In this document: in pieces, positions 9,206 through 20,281 of the stretch
How the letters are laid out: each line of letters starts with the position of its first letter
Position numbering within the stretch: position 1 is the stretch's first letter
Source of the DNA: Iris pallida
Lineage: Eukaryota > Streptophyta > Magnoliopsida > Asparagales > Iridaceae
Assembly: GCA_029216955.1 (NCBI GenBank)
Contig: JANAVB010003999.1
Location: forward strand, 2,718,163-2,782,162
Reading direction: 5' to 3'
Length of the DNA stretch: 64,000 bases
The notes under the pieces: generated by a model
The model's input: only the letters and a program-made list of their open reading frames with translations
What the model was told of the DNA's origin: nothing
Database searches by the model: none
Program-made: the position numbers and the translations under genes

Positions 9206-12200
9206 TGTCACGACCCGATCCCAAATTATTGGGTCGAACCGGATCATGCCCAGCCTGCACTGTTGTGAGACGACGGCAGTAAGCTGTTCTATATGCAGGT
9301 AATCACAACAACATCTATACATTTGTCACAACTCAATATACGAAAATTTTAAAACTTTTATTCAACATTTGAAAAGTACAACTGGAAATAAAAGAACTGA
9401 AATAAAATGCTGAATTCAAATCTACAAATTCTAAAACAAAAACTAGAAACTGGAAACGACTAGCTATGCGGTCGGCTCGTCGGCCTCAGGTCCTGCGTCC
9501 TCCAAGGGGGACTCTGGCAACACCACAGGGTACAAAACCGGGTCATAGTAGCTATTGTACAATAGCTCAGCATCCTCAATGTCACCTAAAAATGTTGTCT
9601 CCAGTCAGGAGGGAGCAAGTACGAACATGTATCTCATATTTCAAGTAATAATAGAAAAGTGCAGGCTAAACAGTTGAAACAATATTTTCCAGCATTTTAA
9701 GAATTGAAAATAATATGATTTGAATGTGTAATCGTCTATGACCGGCTTGGATTATACAATAGCGTCCTAGCGACGCGATACGGCTTATCTCCGTATGTAA
9801 GAGGGGTAAGCTCGCACAATATGCAATATGAGGGGTATTGGTCATAAACGTTACACTATTCCCCCAATCCCCATAATCAATATCAATCAATATCTGAATT
9901 CTAGGAGAGGGTTCCGTGTAGCAATGTGGTTTAAACATGCAGCTAGACAATTACTAAATAAAATACAAGAAATATAACCGTAACTTTCCTCTGTGAATTG
10001 ACTGGATCGGGAAGGTCGGTACCGAGGAGTCAGGTTCGTCTCCGAGATCCTACAGTTGAGAACCTTGGCTTAGAACCATAATGAAACCATTCTCGGTGTG
10101 CTAGTTAAATCTCTAGAAGTAGACCCTAGTCATATTTAGATTATTTAGTTAATCTTCTGTAACGCTTTAACGTCGCGAGCTACGTGCGTTGTCAATTAGT
10201 TGGATATCCGATTTCTAAATTACTTGGAAAAAATTAGCCGTTACCGGTTAATTTGCAAAACTTTGTATTTTTATATCATATGTATAAAACTACAATTTTC
10301 TTTTAGTGATAAACACATGGACTTCGTTAACTTACCAATATTTTATTCAAGTTAATTTATCATGAAAACCTTATTAGTTTTATACAAAATAATTAATACC
10401 TAAATTATAATTACGCGTCTAATAACGAAAACCAACTCAGAAAGAGAAAGTAAAAACCTAAACTACACAATACAGGGTCACAACGAAATAAAATAGAAAA
10501 CTGGGCTTATGCCATTTACAAATTTTTACATAAATTAATTAATCATCTAGGCGAGCTCTGAGTGCCGCGAACGGTCCAAACCGTAGGCCGAAGCGCTGCA
10601 CCGAAAATACTAACAGCAGTACCCGTTTCTAAAAAAATTATAAATATAAATATAGCTGTAAAAATGCGTCTCAGACTTGGTCCAAATGTCATGTTGCTGG
10701 CTAGCGCCTCAACGTACAGGAAACCTGTAGCGTTTGCGCTTCGCCGAGGCTCATTCGACCGATATGGTCGTCGCCTAACTGGTGATACAAAAATCTATGG
10801 AATCCGAAAACCAGCAAATCCAATCTATAAATTATTTTGCAAAGACCGATTTTCTTTTGAAAATAGGTTTTACTCAAATTGCTAATTTTATAGGAAAATT
10901 CCTTTAAAAAATATTTTTTCGAAATTTAGGCAGCATTTTCTCTGTATTTGGGACAACCCAATCCTGGGAAAATACCAACCCAACATCAATGATTGTGCCC
11001 AAATCAGGGAACACCAAAATCCCCCAAAAGTAATTATCCAACCCGAAAACACATCACGATTATATAGCCAAAAACCACAGAATAATCCTGAAATAAATTC
11101 AGAAATCCCGAAATAAAGTTCGGAAAATCGAAAGCCACAAAACTAAAACAAAACGAACGAATCATTCTGAATTGGGATTCGGAAATTCCGAAACTACAAT
11201 CGCCTAAACCGAATCCCGTAACGGGATCGGGAACCGTATCATCATCGACACTAAAGTAGGGACACGGGGACACGAGATATACCTTGGGTTGCTAGGCTAG
11301 AGCTCTCATATGATAATAAGAAAAGAAAACCACGTTCCGTGGACTCGGGAAAGTCCAAAACTCGCGGACAGCAGCGAAAATCGCCTGAACAGCGCTGGAC
11401 AGCGCTGTTGGAACAGCGGGCGCACGCGGGCTGAGCGCTCGGCCTGGGCTGGCCGGAGCGGGGTCGCGGCGGCGCTGGAGGGCGCGCGCGGCTGGGTCGG
11501 GCGCGGACAGCAGCGGGAACGGCCGAGGAGGAGCTCGGGAAGAGGGGGCGGGCACGGGGTGAGCGGGAGAGGGCGGCGCCGGGTCTAGGGCACCGCGGGC
11601 AGGGCGGAGATGGCGCCGGGCGGAGACGGGGAGGTGGCGCCGGAGGCTCTGGCCAAGGGAGGGCGGCGCCGGGACTCTGGCGGTCAGTCGGAGTTGCTGG
11701 CCGGCGGATGGAGGCGCCGAGTACCGAGCGGCGGCGGATCGGAGGTGGGGCTCGGGTTGAGGGCTCCGGAGAGGGGGAAAGAAAATGAGAAGGAGTGAGA
11801 GGGATTGGGAAAGAGGGTGAGGGAGAGAAAAATTGAGAGTGAGGGAGGGAGCTGTAGTTCGTGAGTGGTGGTGGTGGGGTGTTTTAACAAGGAAGAGTGG
11901 GAGGAAGTTTGTGGGGAGGAGAAGTTGCAGGAGAAATAAGAGGGGATGGGTGGCTTGGTCGTGGGAGACCAAGCCAGAACGTGGGGAGGGATATATATAT
12001 TATATATATATATAATATATATATATATATTATATATTATTATAATTATATATATTATATAATAAGTCAAACCATATACATATATAACTAGTTTTTTTTA
12101 AATCCGGTTTTAAATGGAAAACTAAGGATGGGTTCGGAACTGAGTCGGATTTCGGGAAACCGGGTTCGAACTCGGAGTCGGACTCCGGACACGGAATCGG

Positions 12201-12258
12201 GGAAGGACCACAAACAAAAACCCAATGATAATTTTAAAAATAATATTTTCCTAATTCC

Positions 12259-12314
<56 letters not shown>

Positions 12315-12369
12315 CTAAAATTACGCTACTATTCAACAATTCAAAAATTCTAAAATTCTGGATTTCACA
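9206..12369 (-). repeat. Long 5' LTR of gypsy element 1 (right boundary tentative)
   Basis: On the - strand the LTR ends ...CGGGTCGTGACA at 9206. The matching LTR of the related element begins at 60415, and both share GACCTGCATGG(G/A)CCACCACTAAAAAC just inside the element. The right boundary is placed at 12369, where the - strand would start TGTGAAATCC. That is a guess from the TG...CA rule, since no second LTR is present. The LTR contains a GC-rich island (11290-11990), an AT-rich TATA region (11990-12070) and an AAT microsatellite (12260-12311). Open frames inside it are low-complexity. Confidence 0.65.
11990..12070 (-). promoter_or_regulatory. AT-rich TATA region of gypsy 1 LTR followed by GC-rich transcribed leader
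   Basis: About 80 bp of alternating TATA separate upstream AT-rich DNA from a ~700-bp island of very high GC content on the - strand side. The order (TATA stretch, then GC-rich leader, then LTR end) is repeated in the related LTR at 62780-61420. I infer the promoter from this layout; no start site can be fixed. Confidence 0.45.
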
Positions 12370-13346
12370 CCCATATAACATACTAGGTTTATTTTAATAC
12401 AAAAATTTTAATATTTTTATATTTAAACTAATTTTTTTGGGTCCTTCAGATCCGTGGGCACTGGACAGACGTCATGTGCTAGAGCCGGCCCTGGATGTAG
12501 TTGAACAAATTAGTGGAGAAAAAATGGATCTGTGGGCCCTGTACGGTCTCCCTGACTGCCTGGGCCAGGGTCATCCCTGGGTGTAGTTGAACAAATAGTG
12601 GAGGAAAAAAATGTAGTCTTTTTCTTAATTGGACTAGTCTGGATTGCCTTGTTTGATTTGTATTTATATTTCATCACATTTGTTAACATATTTATTTTCG
12701 GAATGTTTGTTGGGTCATTTCGGAGACGCTCATTTGAGTTCAGAAATGTATGACATATAAGAAGCATCCATCAAGAAAGAATATTGTTTGACTTGCATAT
12801 TACATTTTGATACCAAAAGAAGTCCTGATAAAAAGTAACTGTAATCCAAACTAGTAATCGTAAACCAAACTAGTCCTAAAAGTCATAGGTTTTCAAATAA
12901 ATTGTGAAGAGTAAATAAACAAGTAGTATTTTAGCATGGTTTAAAGATATACATGATAAAACAAGTTACTTATCTATAGAAAACTAGATGATAAGAAATA
13001 GATGGAGTGAACATTTCTTAGGACGTTTGCTAAATGTGTATTATCAAGGTCGGAAAGATATAAAGCATGTTTGAAACAAATTCTAAACTATTTTTTATCA
13101 ATCACATAATCCATCAGTTGGATCCCCCTCTATATCTAACTCCCTTCCAAAATAGGAAAGTAAATACATAATAAGATTGCGACTACAAATTAAAAAATAA
13201 AAAATAAATCACTCAACGAAGGGTCACATTAAAGTGATTCTTTCATTTGTTGACACATAGGATAAAAATTTGTTGAAAGTACCATGCGAAGTAGGATAAA
13301 AAAAATCCAATTTTAGAACTTTACATTAAGATGGTATAATTGATTG
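12370..13346. other. Non-genic stretch with hAT-like end and an imperfect duplication
   Basis: There are no genes. 12432-12494 resembles 20030-20086 (GATCCGTGG..., then a CCGGCCCT/GGCCGGCT core) and looks like the terminal part of a hAT-type element ending AGAGCCGGCCCTG. The following TGTAGTTGAACAAAT occurs twice (near 12495 and 12580), with a second diverged GATC(C/T)GTGGGC copy between them. 12620-13346 is AT-rich and nothing else was recognised. Confidence 0.5.
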
Positions 13347-13354
13347 GTTTCTTT

Positions 13355-13772
13355 CAGTGTTGTCAGAATCGGACCGGACCGACGGTTCGACCGGGTCCGA
13401 CCGGTTTTGATAAAAAAAAAATCGGTCCGATCTGATGTGAACCGGAATTTTTTGAAGAACTGTCGGTTTTTTTTCAGAACCGGGTTTAACAGGTGAACCG
13501 GCCAAACCGGTTTGCAATTGAACCAGAAATTTTGGTTGTTTTTTCAAAAAAAAACTCAAAAAAATTATTGTGTAAGATTTGGACCATTTGGTTTTTTGGT
13601 TGTAAATTAAACTAAACCGAACATGCTAAGAACAAATCCAAGAAGTAAATGTGGATATGTTATCTATTTGAACCAAACCAAGTCTATTTGAATACCGGTT
13701 GAGCCCGGTTGAAACCGGTCTGACCTATTACAAAAAAAAATCGGTCCATCATCGGTCGTTTTTAAAACATTG
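13355..13772. mobile_element. hAT-type MITE, 418 bp, with 8-bp target duplication
   Basis: The element starts CAGTGTTGTCAGAATCGG and ends AAAACATTG (reverse complement CAATGTTTTAAAAACG), giving imperfect terminal inverted repeats. It is flanked by GTTTCTTT (13347-13354) and GTTTCTTC (13773-13780), an 8-bp duplication with one change, as expected for hAT. The interior is rich in CCGGTT/AACCGG and CGGTCC motifs. There is no coding capacity. Confidence 0.8.
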
Positions 13773-14013
13773 GTTTCTTCCATCAATTTCCAATTTTTAT
13801 TGTTAACAAAGAAAAGAAAAGAAGAAGCTTCATTGATTTCTATTAAAACAAACCTTTTTGTACTACAATTTTCAAACTACATATAGTTAATAAAGAAGGA
13901 AGCATGGATGCTTCAGGTCAGTCTCAACAGCTCATGACACAAAAAGCTCCCTCCATCTTTCTCATTCTTCAAATATCCAAGGATCCTTCCGGCTTCGATA
14001 TCCCTAGTTGGCA

Positions 14014-15818
14014 CTAGGCAGCATCCCCGGAAAAAAACGGCACTCCGGTCGCCGGCAGCCACTTGTTCCCCTGGAGGAACCGCTCCACGGTGTACTTCTG
14101 CGCCTGCTTGGCGTCGATCTTCTTGATGCTCGGCCAGTCCACCCTCTTCGAGGTGTCGGCGCCGGGGCCGTGGTTGCCGAGCTCGGCGTAGTAGCAGCTC
14201 TTGTAGTTCACCGGCTGCGACTCTCGTTGAGCCACGGGGTGTACCCGACGGGGCTGATGAACCCGTCGATGTAGTTCTGGAGGAACACGGTCCTCGCGTA
14301 CGCCTTCCACGGCCGGCCGAGGTAGGTCGGGTTCTTGGCCGCGACCGGGACGAGCGCGGGGTCCGGCGTGATGGTGCAGTTCTGGAGGACGAGGGCGGTG
14401 GCCAGGTGCCGGTCCATGCGGCCCTGCGCGGTCACCATGTTCTGCTGGTTGTCGAGGGGCTTGCGGACGATGATGTGGCAGTTCTGCAGGACGGCGATCC
14501 CGTTGCCGAAGATGAAGTCGACCGTGCCGGTGACGGTACAGTCGCGGTAGAATTGCTGTAGTTCTGTGGGTACAAAGGTCCTGGTAGCCGTCCATCGGCA
14601 GTTGTACAACACGGAGAAGTCGGCGTTGACTCGCAGCGCCACGGCCTGGTGTCCTTCCGGCCCGGCGAGTTCTCGAAGCCGATGTCCCTAGCCATGAAAT
14701 TAGGTCCTTGGACGGCTGCATCCATCCATACATATATGAGTTTGTAAGGACGTATAGGTGTGTTGGCGTGTAATAAAAAAAAAAGAGGTATATTACTCAC
14801 CAACTGTTGCTGTTTTGGAGGTGCCAGTCCCCTCAATGGCGAAGTTGGAACCGTAGGTGATGATGGTCTTGGTCGCCCGTCTCCGACGAGCACCACATTG
14901 GGCTGCGACTTGTCGATGAGGATCTTCTCCTTGTAGGTCCCTGCCTTGATGTGGATCACGAACGGCGCGGGGTTCTTCTTGGGCACGGCGGCGAGGGCCT
15001 CCGTGACGTCTTGTAGTTGCCGGACCCGTCCTGGGCCACCGTGACCTGGGGGGACATCTCGGTGAGGGGCATGGCGAGCAGCCTCCTCTTCGCGCCCGAG
15101 ACCCACGACGGGAATCCCTCGCCCTCCCCCTCCTCCTCCTCGCCAGCAGCTTCCTGCGGCTGAGCGAGAGGTCGGAGAACCCGAAGTCCTTGAGCACCGA
15201 CTGGATCTGGTCGACCATGACGTTGACGTTGCTGGTCATCTCCATGGAGGTGTTGAGGGCCTTCCGCATGGCCACCGCGGCGGGGGAGCTGACGTCCTCG
15301 AACCCGTCCAGGCAGGTGTCCTGGTAGGTGTAGGCGGCGGCGAGCCAGGACTGGAGGTCGTTGACCACGTCTTCCACCTTGGAAATGTTGGTCCCGGTGA
15401 GCTTGTCGAGGGAGGCGCGGAGGTCGCCGATGGCGTACTCCATGAGCTCGCGGCACGTGTCGACCGCTTCGGCGGTCTTCGGGTCCTTGGCGGCCTCCTT
15501 GATCACGGCCGACTCGTTGAAGGCGGCCCACATGTGGGAGACGGTGACGTTGAAGCCGAGCTGGATCAGCTCCTTGGGGTCGGTGGTGTTGCCCGCGACC
15601 CCGCCGAGGGTGGTCTCGCAGGTCTGGCGGTAGTCGGTGGGCATGCAGAGGGACTGGACGGACTTGGAGGAGGTCGAGAGGCTGTCGGTGGCGGTGGTGG
15701 TGGCGGCGCCGGCCGAGGTGCCGGGGGCGGCTCGGTTGGTGCTTACGGTGACCGCACGACGCGACACGGCGACGAGAAGGACGACGGAGCTGCCGATGAT
15801 GGCGATATTGTTTGCCAT
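14014..15818 (-). pseudogene. Type I pectinesterase (pectin methylesterase with inhibitor pro-domain), multiple frameshifts
   Basis: Pectin methylesterases remove methyl esters from cell-wall homogalacturonan; type I forms carry an inhibitor-like pro-domain that is cleaved in the Golgi. The start is the ATG at 15818 (MANNIAIIGSSVVLLVAV, a hydrophobic anchor). The pro-domain is intact, with its four cysteines (SLCMPTDYRQTC, DTCRELM, QDTCLDGF), and is followed by the processing motif RRKLL. The catalytic domain shows VTVAQDGSGNYKT, GTYKEKILID, VDFIFGNG and YLGRPWKAYART, and ends VPFFSGDAA at the TAG 14014-14016. One GT-AG intron, 14716-14800, sits at the position usual for this family (after TATVG). 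At least five frameshifts interrupt the catalytic domain (near 15125, 15015, 14875, 14650-14565 and 14220), so the active site cannot be made in one frame. Pseudogene or indel-rich assembly are both possible. Confidence 0.85.
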
Positions 15819-15960
15819 CTTGGCAAATTTATTCTGGAAAAAGAAAATTCTCCCCACCAATCAAAACTTGGTACTTTCCCGACAGCAAAAGGGAAGGGAG
15901 TTTATTAAGCAAGAGAGTTATTCTCAGAGGAGGTGTGTTTTGAGAAGGGGACGGTTGAAG

Positions 15961-15968
15961 CTTTTATA
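15961..15968 (-). promoter_or_regulatory. Probable TATA box of the pectinesterase gene
   Basis: TATAAAAG on the - strand lies about 145 bp upstream of the pectinesterase ATG, in a purine/pyrimidine-biased segment. Spacing fits a plant core promoter with a leader of roughly 110 nt. Confidence 0.5.
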
Positions 15969-15974
15969 GAAGAA

Positions 15975-16592
15975 GTGAGGAAACGACAAAATAAGAGGTG
16001 GTTGGTACGTGCACGGAGGAGAGCGAAAAATGGCGCGAAGAGGAAGGGGGCCACATGACGACAAAATAAGAGGTGGTTTCAATCGGTGAACAAGTATTTA
16101 GCAAGAGGCCGTTAGAGGGAGGAGAGATTATCACGCGCGAGAAATGTTAGCACGGAATAGGAATAGCATAGGCCAAGAGTTTAGGATTTGAATGTTAGTT
16201 AGAAAAATCATTCCTTTTGTTGAGTTAGACATTTATTAATGTCATATACTTTCCCATCAACAAGTTCTTAAAAGAAAAAAGAAAAAGAAAAAAAAAAAAT
16301 CCTAATTCAGCACTAAATTATAAGATACTTCATCTAAATACATAAGCATTGCTTTTAAATTTATGAGATAGTTTTGAATTATGTGATAGTAATATTATTT
16401 CATATATAAATCGCGCATGTTAACAATACAAATTTAGTAAAGATCTTTCGATATTTGTTGTGTTTAATTAGTAGTTTTAATGAACTACTTATAATATGAA
16501 GTCCTTCAACCAAATGCTATTAGTTTCAAGAGCTGTGACTAGATCAAAAGTGTGAGATTCAAATTCTTTGTACTTTTTTTTTTTAAAATTGT
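15975..16592. other. Upstream intergenic DNA of the pectinesterase
   Basis: Nothing gene-like was recognised. AATAAGAGGTGGTT occurs twice (near 15990 and 16063), each in the context GACAAAATAAGAGGTGGTT, a short direct duplication. The rest becomes AT-rich. Confidence 0.4.
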
Positions 16593-16600
16593 TCATAGTT

Positions 16601-17027
16601 TTAGGTATGTGTCAACGGTAATCCGTAACCAGTTCCACTTTTAGGTACAAATTTGGATTAGGAAGCAAAAGTAAAACACTAAGAATTTAACTCAAATTCG
16701 GGTACAACAATGGAACATGAAATAAGTTTGGGTCTACTTAATAGATATGAAAATCTTTTCATTAAATTTAGTAGAAGTTGTTGATGTCACAATTGATTAT
16801 TGCTTTTATTGTTTATTTGGGAGGCTTATGGTTTATTCTCAATGGCCATAGAAGTTTTTAGAATTTTTCTAGAGAATATCTCAACTTGTGGCGAATCCAA
16901 ATTCTGAAACCAGAAAATCCAAATTGAACTTGGGTTGGAATTCGAGTGTAACTTGGAGATCAAGAGATTTGGGTCGGGTTTGGATTTCACATAAATTTGA
17001 CTCGAAGTAGGCTCGTTGACACCCTAG
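16601..17027. mobile_element. hAT-type MITE, 427 bp, perfect 8-bp target duplication
   Basis: The ends are TTAGGTATGTGTCAACGG and (reverse complement of the right side) CTAGGGTGTCAACGAG, an imperfect inverted repeat sharing TGTCAACG. The flanks are TCATAGTT at 16593-16600 and TCATAGTT at 17028-17035, an exact 8-bp duplication. No open frame of note. Confidence 0.85.
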
Positions 17028-17035
17028 TCATAGTT

Positions 17036-17533
17036 CCACCAAGAAGGACATTAGTAAGTGTCATGTCCGAGTACGATACATGGAGACAGGACATAACCAT
17101 GTACTTCCCATAGAGTACACCGGTACCCAATAATGCGGTTACGACTGAAAATAAACAAGGGAGTATATCGCATTCAAGTCAATCATATGGCCTACTAGCA
17201 ATCCTATATCTTTAATCCTCATGACATAAAATATCAAGATATCACAATATATGAAAACAACAATGCATTCCTTAATGCTACAATATATTAATATGATCGT
17301 GAAGATAGTAATATATAATGAGATACTAGCAGAGCGTATCAAAGAAGCATGATCACAAAAAAGTTAGTTGCAGACTAGAATAAATACACCAAAAAATATA
17401 AGACAAAAAGGAAAAAATCCCAGAACAAGAGCTAACATGATGTTAAAGGCCACAAAAGAATATACATAAGAGCAAGAGGGAAAAAATCCACTCATGCTCC
17501 GCGTTGGCTTTCTCGGGTACCTAAGCGCGTCAT
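17036..17533. other. Short intergenic stretch
   Basis: AT-rich sequence with no recognisable gene, RNA or repeat. Short open frames on the - strand are hydrophobic by base composition only. Confidence 0.4.
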
Positions 17534-17536
17534 TAA

Positions 17537-19150
17537 GGGGCGGTATTTTTTTATTCCGGAAAAATTTAAGATGGAAATCTATTACCACACGTTTGTATGG
17601 CTTATAAAAAATTTACTCCCAGGAATTATAAATATCAGGGTAAATAGTTACCCACAAAACATGGAAATTCTATCCCTTGAGAATAGGTGGGTATTTTTTT
17701 TTTGCCCGGAAAAAAAAAATTGTCTAAATTTTTTTCTTCTTTTTTGATCAATTTTAATTAGTTTTGAACATTCTTTTTCTTTTTTTGTCGTTTTTATCGC
17801 TTTTTTGTCATTTTTGTCGTTTTTACCAATTTTTTGTCGTTTTTACCCATTTTTTGTCTTTTTCGTCACTTTTATTATTTTTTGTCGTTGTTATTGCTTT
17901 TTTTGTCATTTTTTGTCGTTTTTACCCATTTTTTTGTGTCGTTTTAAGCAATTTTTTGTCGTTTTTAACCCATTTTTTTCTTTTTTTGTCATTTTTTGAT
18001 TATTTTTTTTTGTTTTTTATCGCTTTTTTGTTCATTTTTGTCGTCTTTACCCATTTTTGTCGTTTTAAGCAATTTTTTGTCGTTTTTACCCATTTTGTCT
18101 TTTTTTGTCACTTTTTGATTATTTTTGTCATTTTTATCCAATTTTTGTCCTTTTGTCGCTTTTTGTCAATTTTTTTCGTTTTAAGCGATTTTTTGTTTTT
18201 TGTTTTTTTAGTTTTTTTTTGTTGTTTTAAAAAACCGATTTTTAGTCGCTTTTTCGTTTTTTCGCTTTTTGGCCATTTTTACTGATTTTATGTCGTTTTT
18301 ATCATTTTTGTCGTTTTTTTTTTTGTCGCTTTTACCTTTTTTGTTGGTCGTTTTTGGGCGCTTTTTGGTTTATTTTTTGTCGTTTTAACCGATTTTGTCG
18401 TTTTAACCGATTTTGTCCTTTTTTGTCGTTTTTTATCGATTATTTTTCGTTTTTTGGTCACTTTTTGGTTTTTTTTTTTTGTCGTTTATTAACCGATTTT
18501 TGTCGTTTTAAAAAACCGATTTTTTTTTTTCCTTTTTTGTCGTTTTTAAATCGATTATTTTTCGTTTTTGTGTCACTTTTTTGGTTTATTTTTGTCGTTT
18601 TAACAACCGATTTTTTGTTATTTTAATAAAACCGATTTTTAATCGTTTTTTACCGATTTTTTTGTCGTTTTAAAACCGATTTTTTTTTTTTTGTTTTGTC
18701 GTTTTTGCCGCATTTTGATTTTTTGTCGTTTTTCCGATTTTATGTCGTTTTTGTCGTATTTTGGTTATTTTTGACGTTTTTTACTCTTTTTTTTGTTATT
18801 TTTTGTCGTTTATACATTTTTGTCGCTTTTTGGTCATTTTTTTGTTTCGTTTTAAAACACCGATTTTTTGTCGTTTTTCATCATTTTTGTCGTTTTTTGT
18901 TATTTTGTCGTTTTTTCGAATTTTGTCGTTTTTACCATTTTTTTTCGTTTTTACCGATTTTTTTATCCTTTTTACCGGTTTTTAAAATTTGTTCATTTTT
19001 TTCATTATTATTATTTTTTTTTTTTCCCGGAATATTATATTGTCACCAAACATGGGAATGTAATTTTTCCGAGAATTTAATTCCGTGGAATTTGATTTCC
19101 AGGAATATAGAATTCCCGGCTATATAGTATTCCGCATACCAAACGCCCCC
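17537..19150. mobile_element. PIF/Harbinger-type element (Tourist-like) with TAA target duplication
   Basis: The left end GGGGCGGTATTTTTTTATTCCGG and the reverse-complemented right end GGGGGCGTTTGGTATGCGG form imperfect inverted repeats, flanked by TAA on both sides (17534-17536 and 19151-19153). The GGGGGCGTTTGGTA end and 3-bp TWA duplication are typical of PIF/Harbinger. Sub-terminal segments with TCCCGGAA/TTCCGG motifs are also mirrored. There is no transposase; the interior is a T-rich array. Confidence 0.78.
17700..19015 (+). repeat. 1.3-kb T-rich degenerate minisatellite (TTTTTGTCGTTTTTACC-like)
   Basis: The + strand is built from irregular units of TTTTTGTCGTTTT followed by ACCCATT, ACCGATT, AAGCAATT or similar, with almost no A-rich blocks, so the strands are extremely asymmetric. 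Phe-rich open frames here (17764-18285, 18696-19127 and others) are by-products of TTT codons and are not genes. Confidence 0.88.
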
Positions 19151-19272
19151 TAAGCGAAATATACAGTAGATTCTCAGACTCAGCTAGAAGATCTGACAAT
19201 ACAAACTAGAATTAAGTGGTTAATCCCAAATAGTAAAGTGCTCAAGAAAGTTCTATGACAGGTAAAAAAAAC

Positions 19273-19278
<6 letters not shown>

Positions 19279-19334
<56 letters not shown>
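19279..19334. repeat. (AT)n microsatellite
   Basis: An uninterrupted AT dinucleotide run of more than 50 bp. CA repeats follow at about 19505-19560 and TA runs at 19560-19575 and 19608-19655. Confidence 0.9.
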
Positions 19335-19336
<2 letters not shown>

Positions 19337-19525
19337 GTTTGCCCTTTTGAGGTTGCTCTTCCAGAAATTCTCGTATATTAGTTCAAAAATCTCGCAAATT
19401 TTTTTGCAATTAAGTAACTAATATGTTTGGTTCAAGTAGAAAGATCCAATGACTGTTATTTAGGACTATTCGGGGATATTTAATAGCAAAAATTCTAATC
19501 CCGTGCACACACACACACACACCCA

Positions 19526-19575
<50 letters not shown>

Positions 19576-19576
19576 T

Positions 19577-19757
19577 AATTACGCATTCCTATTGCAGCAC
19601 TTGCTTTATATATATATATATATAATATATATATATATATATTAATATATATATATAGACTTTCCAAGTGATTAATCTAATTATAATGCAAGTCGATGAT
19701 ACTATTAATATAATATGAACTACATATAAAGCAAGTGCTGCGATAGGAATGCGTAAT
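19577..19757. repeat. Inverted repeat around TA microsatellite
   Basis: TTACGCATTCCTATTGCAGC at about 19579 is mirrored near 19737-19758 (GCTGCGATAGGAATGCGTAA), with AGCACTTGCTTTATAT also mirrored. The arms are about 35 bp with one or two differences, around a roughly 100-bp TA-rich spacer. It could be a small foldback element. Confidence 0.7.
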
Positions 19758-19871
19758 AGTAACCCAACAAAACTGTGTTGACACTGAGCTTACGGGGGCA
19801 CAAGACGAACTTTCAAAATAAAGTTTCCATACATAATGTAAAAAAAATTTTAAATTTTTTTTGAAGAAAAA

Positions 19872-19942
19872 TAGATACAACCAAGAATTGAACTAAGGAC
19901 CTTTAGTTAGGAGTCTAAAGTACTAACCAATATATCACAATA
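19872..19942 (-). other. tRNA-like sequence, probably a SINE/transposon-borne relic
   Basis: The - strand reads as a degenerate tRNA: a box A-like TGATATATTGGTTAG, a foldable CTTTAG...CTAAAG anticodon arm and a box B-like GTTCAATTCTTGG. Stems are imperfect, so I do not call a functional tRNA. It lies left of a hAT-like end (20030-20086). Confidence 0.4.
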
Positions 19943-20029
19943 ATTTTGTATTTAAGAGGGCCTATCGCATATACTACTTCTATTTGGAGATAGAAAACAA
20001 AATTATTAACATATTTATTTTTGGGCCCC

Positions 20030-20086
20030 TGATGATCCGTGGTCCCTAGACGGTCGCCCTGGACTAGGGCCGGCTCTTACAAAAGT
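20030..20086. mobile_element. Terminal fragment of a hAT-like element
   Basis: GGGCCCCTGATGATCCGTGG ... CTAGGGCCGGCTCT resembles the fragment at 12432-12494, and its GGCCGGCT core matches the termini of the hAT element at 32541-33300. The other end was not found. Confidence 0.45.
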
Positions 20087-20281
20087 AATTAACCAAGTTT
20101 CGATACGTGTAATCGAATACACGCAAGTCAAGTCCATAAAATACTAGAAATGATCAACAATCCCTCCGTAGAGAGAGGTCATCATGAGTAATGAAAAACC
20201 CTAGCCCTCATGGTCGTAATAAAATTAGGATCATTTCCAAACCCATGCATCTATGTGAATATGCTAGTGAATTAATCCTAG

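Larger units (their letters stand above)
5115..12369 (-). mobile_element. Ty3/gypsy retrotransposon 1 (- strand), 3' half of integrase and 3' LTR missing
   Basis: Reading right to left there is a long 5' LTR (9206-12369), a leader (9016-9205), gag with a double zinc knuckle, protease, RT, RNase H, and the start of integrase, which stops abruptly near 5115. The RT and RNase H sequences look like the Tekay/Del type of chromovirus, but this is inference because the chromodomain region is missing. A related element is split around the Tat insertion at 38170-41723 and 60136-64000. The coding region has frameshifts, so the element is dead. Confidence 0.88.

Noticed and set aside
10562..10885. 107-residue open frame inside the gypsy 1 LTR
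   Set aside because: It starts with a non-ATG codon region inside LTR sequence and has no similarity to a known family that I recognise.
11292..12070. Pro/Ala-rich 226-residue open frame and overlapping frames on both strands
   Set aside because: They lie in the GC-rich island of a gypsy LTR; no domain, no codon pattern, and frames are open on both strands because of GC content.
17764..19127. Long Phe-rich open frames
   Set aside because: They are translations of a T-rich minisatellite (TTT codons), occur in several frames and have no other composition signal.
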